The notes: generated by a model not told the origin, from the sequence alone. DNA of 64,000 nt from Saturnia japonica (GCA_033032175.1 CM065318.1:9238001-9302000); one strand, 5' to 3'. Shown: positions 21,176-32,275, numbered from the stretch's first letter. Translations and numbers: made by a program.

Positions 21176-21179
21176 TATA

Positions 21180-23765
21180 TTACCACGAAATATATGCAAT
21201 AAATGTATTGTGTAATAAATAAAGACAACATTATGAGAAGCGTAATATTTGTGATTTGAGAGGAGTTTCATGGCATGCTGTTCTCGTGTTTGTTCTGCTA
21301 TTAAAATGAAATGACCGGTTACTGGTCAGTGGACTGGGTTTGGATAAACACCAGATCACAATGTTTGTATTAATTTAAAGCTATAAAACTTGAATGAGGA
21401 AGATATTAATTATGATCGGGAATTACCAAATGATGAGAACTTTCTTATATGCATGCATTAATATTCGTAGATTTAAATTAGAAAAAATATTCCATTACAA
21501 TATCTAATATTTATCAACTTTGTACAGTAGTACTATGATATTCGTCCAGTAAAGTGGAGTCAATCTCATAATAATCAAACTTAGTTTCCTTTTCGTGAGT
21601 ATAATATTTTTACCTAATAACAGTTTGCAAAGAGAGCTAAACTAAAAAACCAGTAATAAAGATGAAAGGAGATGTATGAATAATGATCATATTACCATCT
21701 TTATAAGAAAATGTTAATAACATAATAATCATAATCATAAGGGTGGGATACGTTCATATTGCAAAAATAATCCCTAATTTATACGCTTATACTTTGTTAT
21801 GTCCCATTCAATAAACCTTTTATTTTCCTAAATGGAAACTTTATGATAATGTGACGATGGAAATGGCAGTTGATATAGTAAAACTGTTAACATTTGAGTC
21901 ATATCTAAATATTATATCAGCCCAACTTTTTCATAAATCTTGCTTGTTATTGAGCCTTTGTTACGAAAGTGTTTTAATCAAGGTAAGGTCAATAACCTTT
22001 CCCGCAAGATTCTAGATTATGTCTATGCACTCAAGATCATGGCGTGTTTATTTGTCTCACGTGTTCTTATCTAACATAGTACAAGGTTAGATTAATTTAG
22101 TAAAGTTAGGTATTTCGTTTTTATTATGTTACCAGCTGTTTTCATGAAAACGAAATTTATTTAATGTTCTCAATCTTAGTGACATATCGTGATTTAAGTT
22201 CTGATTACAAATAGTAATAAAGTATTAGTATTAAAATACTACGAATAAATAAATAAATCTTTTCAATATAAAATGTTCATGTGATGATAAAGCAAAAGCT
22301 CCTTTCAATGTTTTAAAACCAATGAAATCTATTTATTTGCTGATAAATTTAACACCTAACTGTATTTAAATATTTCCTGATCATTTGTTTCCAGTTTAAT
22401 GAATGGCTAAGGTTAATGTTACAAGTAAATAATGTGTAAATTAAATGAAATTGAATTAATGACACTCAGTTTCTCGTAATTTATAAAGTTACGAGTTTGT
22501 TAGAAATGTAAATCCTTTTTGATTATATTCGATATTTATTGTATTACAGTTACCTACTAAGAAATGCTGACACAAAATTTAGATATTATATTTTTATGAC
22601 ATATTCCGCCATATAAACATCATATTTTTATGATAATCTTACGTAAGATGCTTAAGAAGCTTTTTATAATCATGTTATATTTTATCTGCACATGGAATTG
22701 ATTACCCTATAATTAAAAAAATAATTATTTAAATGATAGTTAAAATAATTTTATAATAGTTACATAAACAGTGACTGATTGCATAAAAATTATAATTAAA
22801 GCTAAGAGCTCATTTAGAGTATTGACTTTTTAAGTAATGCATTTCAAGTACTATTATAGAGTTTTATTATGTCCCCGGTTTTAATTGTACTAGTATTTTA
22901 AACGAGATTGTAACAGCGATACCGCTTGCCCATTGCCTATTTTTAAATTTAAAAATAAATGATATGCACTGTAAAACTAGAAAACCAACTAATGTACATT
23001 TATTAAAATATAATTTTTCATTATTAAAATGGTAAATTTATCCAAAACATTCGCAACTGCTATTTAGTCTCAATACATTTATTATAGTCACTTAATATTG
23101 TAGCCAAATTCCACAAAACTTGTAAAAGTGGAGAAATTTATTACTGACTCACTTGTTACATAACTTCATTTTAACCGTGACCATTTAATTGAAGCGCATC
23201 GTAAATTCCATAATATTTATACTGTCCTATTTCAATCTTATTACAGTACTTTACTTGCCTGGCTTCCGTCTATTTGACTGAAGAAGGAAAACAATAGATT
23301 ACTAATTATTTATTTATTACGTAGGCATTACTAATTAAAATGAAACAGTTTTGTTTACATTATTTAGAGTAATTTGAAATAAATTTTAAAACCTTATGGA
23401 CAATATTTGAATATACCTATAGGTAATTTTAAGGGTAATAAAAACCGTGTCTCTAGTCGCGAATCGGTTATCATAGAAGGATTGATTGTCTAATAATATT
23501 AACGTAAAACTACGTATATAGATAAAATAGGATTATAATAATTATAAGTATACACAGACCGATCTTAACGTAAAAAAGGTGATTACGGTACCTATCGATT
23601 TAAGACTTACTAACGGAGACTGGAAAATGTAAGGAAGTTAAAAGTCCAAACTATACAAATGGAAATTATTTTAATTAAACGCATAATATTTAGTTAATTG
23701 GAAGATATATATTTAATTATTCAGAAGTTCAGATATTTAAACGAAATCTAACAACAATAGGTACA
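21180..23765. other. Long AT-rich stretch without recognisable gene
   Basis: No ORF longer than 60 codons and no repeat I recognise over about 2.6 kb. It is the longest plain stretch in the left half of the window. Confidence 0.5.
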
Positions 23766-23774
23766 TATCAGTTC

Positions 23775-24105
23775 AGCCTAACAGGCTCTGTTGATAGCGT
23801 GTACGGACTCCGCGTCGATCGATGTAAGTTCGAATCTCTGCAATGAGCCTGAGCTTTCGGTGAAGGAAAACATCGTGATAAAACCATAGCATGATGGTAG
23901 GGCATTTGCTAATGCCAACCTGGCTAGCCATCACCCTGAAGTTGAAAATCTGTCGCCAAACACCAATAGTTGTGTTCCGGCAGCTGCACTTGCGAACCAG
24001 TCTTCCACCAGGCTTAGCGTGCTACCATCTTGGGCAACATAGTCAACTAAGATCGAGTGAGATTGTGGCCACAACGGTAAACCTAAAATGATAAAAAAAT
24101 ATAAT
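23775..24105 (+). mobile_element. tRNA-derived SINE (SINE-3), best copy
   Basis: The head GTTGATAGCGTGTACGG supplies an A-box-like region and GTAAGTTCGAATCTCTG contains the B box, so internal polymerase III promotion is likely in an intact copy. The body continues with GAGCTTTCGGTGAAGGAAAA, CATCGTGATAAAACCATAGC, CGGCAGCTGCACTTGCGAAC, CTTAGCGTGCTACC and AGTGAGATTGTGGCCACAAC, ending in an A-rich ATGATAAAAAAATATAA tail. At about 330 bp it looks full length. Other copies or pieces: 11.3 (-), 24.5, 24.97, 32.2, 47.7 and 57.0 kb. A 66-codon ORF inside is incidental. Confidence 0.8.
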
Positions 24106-24231
24106 TCAATATAGTTGTCATTAATTAAAGAAGTGCATGATGTATGTGTACATAAGTACTTATGTGCTTACTTTAGAAATTATAATTCTTTGAATTATCG
24201 CTCTCGATGTTGTCCATCAAGGAACATCGAG

Positions 24232-24510
24232 TGTGACTACCTTCACTACAATAAAACAAAAAGTTTAGCCAACAACTTCATGGTGTAGGAATATTATATC
24301 GACATCTAGCGTTACAGTTACTCGTAGTTAACAAAACGGAATTCATAATAATTATTTCAACATTTTTAATTTATTTTTCTTATGGCACTCATACAGTATT
24401 TTATAAAATTACTATCGTCACCATAATTTCATTGTGTGGGCTTTTTGTTACAACGGCGCGCATCGTAAAAATTCCATTCTAATTTTTTTCATAACGTGTC
24501 TAATGAAGTA
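24232..24510 (+). repeat. Repeat family B, further copies
   Basis: GACTACCTTCACTACAATAA, AAGTTTAGCCAACAACTTCA and TGGTGTAGG occur at 24232-24292. Then come TCGACATCTAGCGTTACAG and TTATTTCAACATTTTTAATT. Then TTACTATCGTCACC, TTTTTGTTACAACGGCGCGC and TTTTTTCATAACGTGTCTAA at 24410-24505. This repeats the layout at 19.9-20.3 kb and supports a composite unit. Confidence 0.6.
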
Positions 24511-24511
24511 A

Positions 24512-24665
24512 AGAGGCCTTAGCTTTCGGTGAAAGAAACACATCGTGATGAAACCATAACGTGGCGGTAGGGCATATTCTAATGCTCACCTAGCTAGTAG
24601 CTACCGCCCTCAATTTGAAAATCTGTCGCCAAGCATAGGTGCTCAACATATACTAGCATCTACTA
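24512..24665 (+). mobile_element. SINE-3 fragment, head missing
   Basis: AGCTTTCGGTGAAAGAAACA, CATCGTGATGAAACCATAAC and AATCTGTCGCCAAGCATAGG match the body of the 23.8 kb SINE. The tRNA head and tail are missing. Confidence 0.65.
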
Positions 24666-24711
24666 GGGTAGATGTGTTCCCACATTTTTTATAGTACAAA
24701 TGTGGCCAACA

Positions 24712-24895
24712 AGCATACAGCCCGCCTTATGGTAAGTGGTTACTTTAGTCTATATACGATTGTTATACAAAAGGCATCACTAGGGTGTTACCGATCTTGA
24801 ACCCCCTTACTCGAAGGAGCTCTGAAAACCCTACTCACCGCAAGAACACAACACAAAGTTATTTAGCTACGATCTTCTGTAGGGTGGAAGTATTT
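24712..24895 (-). mobile_element. LINE-tail family copy (reverse)
   Basis: CAACAAGCATACAGCCCGCC, TTATGGTAAGTGGTTACT and CTAGGGTGTTACCGATCTTG are the reverse of the tail at 25.56-25.73 and 57.6 kb. These short modules usually mark 5'-truncated LINE ends in Lepidoptera. Confidence 0.55.
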
Positions 24896-24969
24896 CACCA
24901 GTCGGACTGCCCCAATTAGAGAGAAATCTCCAAATTTCTCTATGCTGTGCCTCTCTTACCTGACTCGAG

Positions 24970-25060
24970 AGCCAGCCCTCCCTCTACGCTTAGCGTGACC
25001 ACATAATCACTTAAAATCAGGTGAGATTGTGACCAAAATGCTAACACCTATATAGAATTT
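24970..25060 (+). mobile_element. SINE-3 tail remnant
   Basis: CCTCCCTCTACGCTTAGCGT, AATCACTTAAAATCAGGTGA and GATTGTGACCAAAATG match the last third of SINE-3. Preceding sequence (24900-24970) is unassigned. Confidence 0.5.
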
Positions 25061-25184
25061 AGAAAAGAAGATGTAACTTCAAAAACTTTTACGATTGTAG
25101 ATTAATATAAAGATTTTACAAATAATTTGTTTTGATTGATCCGTTTACTTCCAGCCAGGCGTATTATGTAACAGGCGTTCATAT

Positions 25185-25460
25185 TTAAAGGCAATCATTC
25201 ATTGCACTTAGACACGTAACACTAAATCCGTCTTCGCATTGTGATTCACCGAGCTAAGCCGATTACAAACGTGTCGACTTTTGAATGCATAACGCGGCAC
25301 GCGCCGGTTTTGTTTGTTTCTGATTACGGCTTACAATAATTAATATTATGAATGGAAGCAGACGAACGTCTACTTATGTGTTTTAAGTCATGTTAATGTC
25401 GCTTTAAGCGCTATATCGCGTGTTCCATTAATATTAATGAAGCGGATTTGATTTTTTAGT
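25185..25460. promoter_or_regulatory. Possible conserved non-coding block
   Basis: Base composition is more balanced than nearby, with TAACGCGGCACGCGCCGG, GATTACGGCTTACAATAATT, GGAAGCAGACGAACGTC and two ATTAATATTA sites. It matches none of the repeats here and has no ORF. It is listed only because it stands out from the background; function is inference. Confidence 0.2.
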
Positions 25461-25559
25461 ACAGGTAGAGGTAGGATACGGATAAAAATATCTGTGGAGA
25501 ATTCTCGCTACTCGGGGTATTCAGATTGGAAGTACCTCCGTCCTATATTCATTCTTCGC

Positions 25560-25730
25560 AGTCAAAGCTTGTGTAATGTGTTCATGCGATGAGTAGGGTA
25601 TCCAAAGTTCCTTGGAGTAGGGGGTTTAAGGTTGGCAAGGTACTATAGATTCCTTGATATTACAAGAGTTCATAGGCTATGGTAACCGCTTACCATCAGG
25701 CAAACCGCACGTTTGCTTTCCACCAATGTG
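25560..25730 (+). mobile_element. LINE-tail family copy (forward)
   Basis: GTTGGCAAGGTACTATAGAT, ATTACAAGAGTTCATAGGCT and GGTAACCGCTTACCATCAGG then CAAACCGCACGTTTGC is the forward orientation of this common tail. It is followed closely by the mariner 5' end. Confidence 0.55.
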
Positions 25731-25843
25731 GCTTAAAAAAAAAGTTAAGCGAAACGATTTAATCCTTACGGCGACCAATAACTTGTCGTATTTTGTCTTT
25801 GTAACCAATTCTAGGAATGAATCAGATACATTTTTGACTAATA

Positions 25844-25873
25844 AAAGGTCTTTACCTACGAAATTGCCGTTTT
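25844..25873 (+). repeat. mariner 5' terminal inverted repeat
   Basis: It begins AAAGGTCTTTACCTACGAAA right after a TA at 25842-25843 and pairs with 27299-27328. The first two bases differ from the TT at the other end. Confidence 0.85.
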
Positions 25874-26060
25874 GCAGTACTGGCCATTTCAAATGAAAAT
25901 AATTTTTTTTTGGCTAAGAATTCTAATTTCAAATTAATTTTATTTTAAAAACATGGAATTGTTTTTCCAAAAGTAGTCATTTGTTTATTGATTAGTGTTA
26001 CATTTTTATCGCATTTCAATCTTTTTTGTCATCTTGGATACTTTAAAAATTCGAGTAATT

Positions 26061-27264
26061 ATGGAATATGAGTACCGTCGTGGCAGCAACACGGCACAAG
26101 CGGCACGCAACATCAACGACGTTTACGGAGCTAACACTACAAACCAACGCACCACCTGATATTGGTTTGCTCGCTTCCGTTCTGGGAATTTCGACCTGAA
26201 AAATGAACTTCGCGGTTGTTCCACACTAAGGTTGCTGGTAAATTTGGTAACATAAAATAAATGTGAAAATTATAGATTTTCTTTTTATTAGGCACTTTTA
26301 TAGAAAGCACGTTCCGAGTACAACCACATCTGTCAGTTGACTACATATGTCATCCGTTTTACCACAGATACTCATATATAAACATAGATAATTATAACAT
26401 GTTTCGACTTTGGTCATAAACAGCGGTCGTCCGAAGACTTTGGTCGACAATTATGAATTAAAGGCGATTGTGGAAGCTGATGATACACAATCTACGGCTG
26501 AATTAGCAGCAGCTTTCGACGTTAGCGTCAAAACAATATTGGTCCATTTGCGTCAAATTGGCAAGGTAAGAAAGCTTGACAAATGGGTGTCCCACGAACT
26601 CAATGATCGCCAGCGCGAAGTACTCGTCGATACGTGCTTTCCACTGCTCAACAGACGCACAAATCCAGGAATTTTGATCCGCATTGTTACCTGCGATGAA
26701 AAATAGATTCTGTTTGATAACCGCAAGCACTCAGCAAGTTAGTTGGATCCTGGTTCAGCACCTAAATAATGCCCTAAACGAAAACTTACCCCTAGAAAAG
26801 TGATGGTCACTGTTTGGTGGTCTAGCGCCGGTGTGGTACATCACAGCTTCTTACAAAACGGGGTGAGCATTACTGCAGATGTGTACTGTGAAGAACTGAA
26901 CACAATGATGGAGAAGCTGGCACATCTCCAACCAGCATTGGTCAATCGCTCGTCTCCGCTGCTCCTGCACGACAACGCGCGACCTCATACTGCACAGCAG
27001 ACGTTCTCCAAGTTGCAAGAACTGGGGATGGAAGTTCTCCATCATCCGCCTTACTCACCAGACTTTGCGCCTACAGACTACTACTTTTTCCAGATTTTGG
27101 ATAACTCCTTGGCGGGAAAAAAATTCAATACCCGAAAGGCAGTACAAAATGCCTTTGAAGAATTTGTTGCCTCCCGTCCAGCTGATTTCTTTAAGAAGGG
27201 CATCAATAAACTGCCACTGCGCTGGCAAAGATGCATTGATTGCATGGGTGATTACTTCGATTAA
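26061..27264 (+). pseudogene. mariner transposase (DD34D), inactivated
   Basis: Starting at the ATG at 26061 the frame reads MEYEYRRGSNTAQAARNIND, meets TGA at 26157-26159 and resumes with YWFARFRSGNFDL up to about 26216. After a foreign insert the reading continues in a different frame with GRPKTLVDNYELKAIVEADD, a helix-turn-helix region, and TCDEK, where the first catalytic aspartate is codon 26695-26697. TAG at 26704-26706 replaces the usual tryptophan, with more stops at 26740-26742 and 26767-26769. The second part holds VTVWWSSAGVVH, then HDNARPH and YSPDFAPTDYYFF, with 34 residues between the last two catalytic aspartates as in mariner. It ends GDYFD and TAA at 27262-27264. All three catalytic positions survive, but at least four nonsense codons plus the insert prevent enzyme production. 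Confidence 0.9.
26217..26423. other. Foreign stretch of about 200 bp interrupting the mariner ORF
   Basis: Mariner coding sequence stops after the codons for LKNELRG and resumes with GRPKTLVDN. The material between has stops in all frames, is AT-rich and matches no repeat I recognise. No terminal repeats or target duplication are clear, and it lacks convincing intron borders. Exact edges are uncertain by about 15 bases. Confidence 0.6.
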
Positions 27265-27298
27265 TACAAATAAAAAATTCGTTTAAATTTTTTCATAC

Positions 27299-27328
27299 AA
27301 AACGGCTATTTCATAGGTAAAGACCTAA
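27299..27328 (-). repeat. mariner 3' terminal inverted repeat
   Basis: In reverse it reads TTAGGTCTTTACCTATGAAA, followed outward by TA at 27329-27330. Confidence 0.85.
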
Positions 27329-27449
27329 TATACATATGGATGTAATAGGATATGCAATATTCACACACTCATCTCCTATCTAATAAAATCAATATTAATG
27401 AATACTAAACTAATATTATTAAAGTATTTTATAATGAACCTCCTTTATG

Positions 27450-28012
27450 AGCAGCCAGAGTATTTCTATGAAAGCTTTTTGGGTATGCATAGAGGAGTGT
27501 TGGTTCCAACACTCATGTACGGAAGTGAAAGCTGGATGTGGCAGAAAAATCATGAAATAAAAATAAATGCAGTAGAAATGAGAGCGATAAGAGGTATGTT
27601 AGGAGTGAAATTGAGTGATAGGATAAGAAATAGTGTGATAAGAGAGCTTTGTGGTGTAAAAGAAGATATAGTCACACGGATTGAGAAAGGGATGCTTAGA
27701 TGGTTTGGGAATGTTAAGAGAATGAATTAAAGAAGAATGACTAAACAAATTTATGTTGCGAGTGTGAAAGGAATCGTCGGAAGAGGAAGGTCTAGACGAA
27801 CATTTATCGATCAAATCGGAGACGTTCTGAAGAAAGGTCAGGTCAAGATTACTCTAAACCGACGAGCATGCATGAAAAGATTAATGAATGTTGAAGAAGC
27901 GAAAGAGGTATGCCAGGATCTTAGCAGGTGGAAGGACGTGGTCTCTGCCTACCCCTTTGGGAAATAGAAGTGATTTATGTATGTATGTATGTTTATAATA
28001 AAATAATTGTGC
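27450..28012 (+). mobile_element. RTE-like LINE ORF2 3' end, 5'-truncated
   Basis: The frame reads LGMHRGVLVPTLMYGSESW, then AVEMRAIRGMLGVKLSDRIR, IEKGMLRWFGNVKRMN, a TAA at 27728-27730, then RRMTKQIYVASVKG, GRGRSRRTFIDQIGDVLKKG, MNVEEAKEVCQDLSRW and SAYPFGK with TAG at 27965-27967. This is the C-terminal half of a lepidopteran endonuclease-reverse transcriptase LINE, from memory RTE-like. The stop at 27728 is a single change in an otherwise continuous frame, so the copy is fairly young. A (TATG)n tail at about 27977-27992 fits RTE elements, which end in short tandem repeats rather than poly(A). The endonuclease and polymerase core are missing. Confidence 0.8.
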
Positions 28013-28019
28013 ATATAAA

Positions 28020-28500
28020 GTCGTGGTTTGACTTAAATTTTATTAATTCAAAAATTATTAAAACTAACTCCGAAGTTTTTTTTTTTTAATATCACAAACA
28101 TATGCTGTATAATATCTGAAAAATAGTAATAATTTTATCATAAAGTGTGATAAAGTAAAAAAATATTTCCTTTAATAAATTTTGTTCGGAAAATAAAGCT
28201 ACTTTGTAATTTCCTCATTCTGTATTATATCGGTATACAAATTTTTAAGAAAACAAATCACTAATTAAAATATATTCGGAATACCTTAGTCACAGATAAT
28301 CAATAATATATTCAACAAAACAATAACTCTTAATGAAACTCCTATACTTATAATTATCCATGATACAACGAAAGATAATCAGGATGCGTCGTGAATGTAT
28401 CTAATCCTATTTTTGTGGACGATGGGCCGTAACGTTGCGCCCGTATTACAACAATACAACAAAGCATCTCTGTCTCTTTGTCACCAGAGAACAAGGTTAT
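28020..28500. other. No recognisable feature
   Basis: AT-rich, with a T run at about 28078-28087 and no gene signal. Confidence 0.4.
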
Positions 28501-28504
28501 AATA

Positions 28505-28630
28505 TACTAGTGCTTTTCCTACGGCTTTGCACGCCTTATTTTAGTTATGTGCCATAATTTTTGCTTTAGTAGTTTAGACTGTGCGTTGATATGTCAGTCG
28601 GTCAGTTATCCTTTTAAGTTACACAATATA
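28505..28630 (-). mobile_element. Helitron-like family C, partial copy (reverse)
   Basis: TATACTAGTGCTTTTCCTAC, GGCTTTGCACGCC and TGTGCGTTGATATGTCAGTC then GGTCAGTTATCC match the corresponding parts of 60908-61195. The middle is deleted. Confidence 0.6.
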
Positions 28631-28674
28631 TTTTATATATATTTAAAAATTAAAATGAGAATAGGCACTATATG

Positions 28675-28920
28675 TATCACTATCATCATCTCAGCTGAAA
28701 GACCTCCACTTCTAAACATTGGCGTCCAACAGTAATCGCCACAATGACCGATCTTACGCTGCTTATACCCAGTTCATTTTTGTAACCTTCACCAGATCCA
28801 TCTCGTCTCAGATCTGTCCACGTTGGGTATTGCGGTACGTGGCCACCACTGGAGAACTTTTCCGCTTCATCAGAATCCGTTCTACGAGAAATCTGCTACA
28901 TTTATTGCCTCTGTAGTCTA
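28675..28920 (-). mobile_element. LINE ORF2 C-terminus, diverged copy (same subfamily as 34.4 and 56.4 kb)
   Basis: CATCATCTCAGCTGAAAGAC, CTCCACTTCTAAACATTGGC then GATCTTACGCTGCTTATACC parallel the 34366-34648 copy. The shared start is the reversed (ATG)n-type 3' tail and final codons of the LINE. No frame survives. Confidence 0.6.
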
Positions 28921-29094
28921 GCAAATCTTACAGTTATGTCAATGGCTTTGCTTCTTGTGCAGATCTCCTCATTTTGTTTTGGTCACGCAAGATATCGTTA
29001 AATAGGTATATTTAAAGTAATTTCATAAAATCTATATATGACCAGTTACAGAAACGAAAACTAGGTACCTAATGATAAAAAAGAAAGATAAATT

Positions 29095-29345
29095 AATCGT
29101 AATCAAAGGGATAATATGGGAGATGGAGTATCCACGAAAAATTGGAAATCGAAGATATAATAAATGTATCAAACGTTATCGGCTAGAGTAAAGCACATTT
29201 AGCTTGTTCATATTAAGAGAATGGGAGAAAATCGGACAAAAAAAAAGTGTACCTTGGCTAACTCCAAGCGAACGAGTAGAGAGGAAAGGTGACTTTTAGT
29301 GTTGGAGGCCAAAATCCACTTGGGGTTGCTATTCCATTGCAGAAT
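29095..29345 (+). mobile_element. Possible LINE ORF2 C-terminal remnant
   Basis: A plus-strand reading includes HIKRMGENRTKKK, resembling the FGHV.RM...R.PKK block near the end of RTE-like reverse transcriptases. Surrounding residues are not convincing, and the frame is broken. Confidence 0.3.
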
Positions 29346-29349
29346 TGAA

Positions 29350-30580
29350 CTCCTTTTAGTTTTTAGTAAATATCTGTTCCATTTTTATTTTTAATTGACT
29401 CTCCTAATCATTTTACTCCAGACTGTCCTATTGTAAATCTTCTATTCAAGATTCTACATTTATTTAGGATTTTTTCTACATTTGTGAGGATCGGCTCCAA
29501 CGTTTTGGTATTGATTCAAACTTTCTGTTTTTACTATGGTCATTTAGTACCCTTATGAAATTTTCTACCACTGAGGTTTTAATGTAATTGCCACCATTTA
29601 TATGAACATTAAGGACATATCAAAGCAGAAAGAAATAATCATTTATTCGGTGTTGGATAAAATTATAAACACAATTTCAAACTTTATAACTAAACGATTC
29701 CCCTCTTAGTAATTCTATTACAGCAATAATAATTTTCAATCAAAATAAATTATTGTCCAAATAATTAAGAAAAAGACATACTCATTCTGTCAGTGTCTTA
29801 TTTCGGATAAATTTTTCGTAACTGATCTTAAAAATTCCTCTAAAAAATACCACCAAGTTAGGTTCTACCACTCTTAAATTAAAATATCTGTAAATGACAT
29901 TACTTGACTGAATAGCGGTTTTTTTTTAGCCATCACAATAAATCAATCACATAAGTAGACTGATTAAAAATAACTAATTGTAATAAATAACGAATACGTG
30001 ATTTTCATACTGAATTCTGTTGCTTAACAGAGGATAAAAGCGTTGACAGTATCTCATTTAGTAGTCAAAGTAACCATATACGAGCACTAACTGTTTTTAT
30101 CTCTAACGGACATTTTATTTTAGGCAGCGAACAAACTTCATGGTTATTAGACCTGTCATTATGTCTAGACGAGGCGACACAGTTTATCGCCTTTTTATGT
30201 GTATATACAAACACATGGTGAAGTGAATTAGACACCATAGTAAAATTCTAAGTAACTAATATATAATAGTAAGAAAAAAATAACACTTTATTCAATTTGT
30301 AACCAACTGGAACACTGGACTTAGGTTTATTCGTCATACCGTGCATATTTAATGGGAAATTCGGGGAAAAATTACATGTACAAACAGAACTACAGATTTA
30401 TTAATATAGATAGATAATAATATATCAGATGTTTGGTTAAGCACACACTACGTTTAGTTTAGAATTAAAACATTTTTGTTTGGATTATTTTCCAAACACT
30501 ATCAGTACCATTAAATATGTTCATAAAACGCATTTAACTGTTTTTCAAGTAAATATAAATAAAAATTAATGAAGTCGTAA
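29350..30580. other. No recognisable gene
   Basis: AT-rich with no significant ORF or shared repeat. Terminal repeats were not found. Confidence 0.45.
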
Positions 30581-30581
30581 C

Positions 30582-30920
30582 GGTAGAGTGATTTAGAACG
30601 GCGCGGCGCGGTGGAATATCTATTCTGTGACCGCAGGTTTGAATCCTAGCATGTACAACGACTTTTTCGAAATTTGCAATTTGAGTGCATTTGCTAATTG
30701 GAATTTGGTATCACTATTGGCATCGGCTAACGGTAAAGTAAAATATCGTGAGGAAACCAAAACGTTTGAAAAATGTTCTTGTATTATGTTGGGGAAAATA
30801 TAGCAATGTGGATTTCCTGGCGCTTGAATTTGCCAATACGTTGTAGACGGGTGTGGTCGATGGTGATTAAGCACATGCTAAGCCCAGCAGTGGAACACAT
30901 AAAGGCTATTATTATTTAAC
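30582..30920 (+). mobile_element. tRNA-derived SINE (SINE-2), full-length copy
   Basis: The head GGTAGAGTGATTTAGAACGG and CGCAGGTTTGAATCCTAGC supplies A- and B-box-like polymerase III elements. The body includes AATTTGCAATTTGAGTGCAT, ATCGGCTAACGGTAAAGTAA and GTGAGGAAACC. The 3' end reads GGTGATTAAGCACATGCTAA, GCCCAGCAGTGGAACACATA and AAGGCTATTATTATTTA, an ending common to lepidopteran SINEs and probably shared with a partner LINE. A GC-rich GGCGCGGCGCGGTGG duplication is present in the head. Partial copies: 10.25 and 49.15 kb. A minus-strand ORF over it is incidental. Confidence 0.75.
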
Positions 30921-30924
30921 CAAT

Positions 30925-31380
30925 GAGATTAAATACTTTTTAGCGATTTGTAATTGCGTTTCTATGAATTGATGTTAATTGTACGAAAATGACATAGCAA
31001 TTTTTATTATAATATTCAACAATGAGGTGTGCCAAAACCGGCCGATGCTCCAGAAGCTAGTCGCAATGATCGCATTGTTTCTACATCCTTATACGGATCA
31101 ATTTAATTGATTTATCTGAGTCATGTTATCGCTATCTGGAGGCTATTCCAATAAAATTTATCACGCTTAAAATATTTAACGAATATTTATCGATACGATA
31201 AGATGTGAGAAATGCTCCTGGTAGAGGAATTTTTATTATTGTAACGTACTATATAAATCAGTTTTTATTTGATTCTTTAAAAGGGTTTTTATTCTTCGCA
31301 TAATATTTTTTAAGGGTTTCATCAAATATTTTACAAATCGAAAAAACCTTATACAGAGTTTTTTTTTTTAATAGAACAAT
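30925..31380. other. No recognisable feature
   Basis: Mixed AT-rich sequence. GCCGATGCTCCAGAAGCTAG at about 31043 is locally GC-rich but cannot be assigned. Confidence 0.4.
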
Positions 31381-31384
31381 ATAC

Positions 31385-31610
31385 GGAAATCCGGTGAAAG
31401 TCATATAACTAGATGGATGTTAAGTATGAAGGAAGATGGATACAGGAGTAGAGGAAGACCGAAGTAGGTATGAATCCATCGTGTGAAGAATGGTATGCTT
31501 ATAAAAGGTGTGAATAATGAGATGATATTTGATAGAGTGAAAGAAGATAACATGTTGTGCCGACCCTACTTAACTAGGATAAGGGGTAAGAAGAAGAAAT
31601 TATACGGAAA
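31385..31610 (+). mobile_element. LINE ORF2 3' end remnant with AAGAAG tail
   Basis: Readable pieces are GYRSRGRPK, KNGMLIKGVNNEMIFDRV and LCRPYLTRIRG, matching from memory the RGRP..RW.D.V..D....GV...M..DR........C.ADP ending of lepidopteran RTE-like LINEs. The sequence closes with AACTAGGATAAGGGGTAAGA, the usual end of that family. It is broken by stops. Confidence 0.55.
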
Positions 31611-31829
31611 TCCGAAATGATAGGAGAAGCAGGAAAATTGTCTATGACCATTAGCTTTTTTTGTGAATACAAATTTGAATTTTATTTGTCAAGCGTGAGA
31701 TGCCCATAGAAACGAATGTAAGCGACTGTTGTTTTTTTATGCTGATTGTACAATTTCCTTGTAAGGATTAGTTAATTGTACCTATTAGAAGAAAAAATCA
31801 AAACAGGATGGTGAAATTTATATAAATAA

Positions 31830-32005
31830 AATGACTGCGCGATGCGATGTGCACGCATCACGAAAAGCTACTGGATAGATTTTAATCATCTTTTTTTTTG
31901 TTTTACTCCTTAAATACTTGGTCCTCATTTACAAATATAACACGATGTCTTCATTCGCATTACGCGTTCTTCTGTCAACCAAGCGAGCATAGCCAAGGAC
32001 AAGCT
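31830..32005 (-). repeat. Dispersed repeat family A, copy 4 (reverse)
   Basis: GTGCACGCATCACGAAAAGC, TACTGGATAGATTTTAATCA, CACGATGTCTTCATTCGC and ACCAAGCGAGCATAGCC are, in reverse, the family order from the GCTCGC end to the CCAGTAG..GATGCGTGCAC end. Confidence 0.6.
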
Positions 32006-32164
32006 GGTTATCAATATACATATATTTATAATGCTAAATTCATAGTACAGTTTTGTTTTTATTATTAGTTATATATAACCTACACATCACAACTGATGTA
32101 AAACGAAGCGTTGACAGTTTATTAATAGCGTCTTCGGACACCACAATCAATGGACGTGGATTCA

Positions 32165-32275
32165 TAAACTAATGATGAGGTCGAGCTTTCTGTTAAAGAA
32201 ACTTTATTATGAAATCATAGCATGGGTCATTTTGTAGCTACCACCTTCAAATTGAAAATCTGTTGTCTTTCAGGG
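32165..32275 (+). mobile_element. SINE-3 fragment
   Basis: CGAGCTTTCTGTTAAAGAAA, ATGAAATCATAGCATGG and TACCACCTTCAAATTGAAAA match the SINE-3 body. Head and tail are absent. Confidence 0.5.

Larger units (their letters stand above)
25844..27328 (+). mobile_element. mariner element, complete ends, 1485 bp
   Basis: Terminal inverted repeats of 30 bp lie at 25844-25873 and 27299-27328, differing at only a few positions (shared core GGTCTTTACCTA...GAAAT.GCCGTTTT). Both are flanked by TA (25842-25843 and 27329-27330), the mariner target duplication. Family length is near 1.3 kb; the excess is explained by a foreign stretch of about 200 bp inside the transposase at roughly 26217-26423. The element lies between a LINE tail at 25.6 kb and a LINE 3' end at 27.45 kb. 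Confidence 0.9.

Noticed and set aside
25654..25896. Overlapping ORFs of 80 and 71 codons around 25.65-25.90 kb
   Set aside because: They run from a LINE tail across the TA target into the mariner terminal repeat, so they are not a single natural unit.
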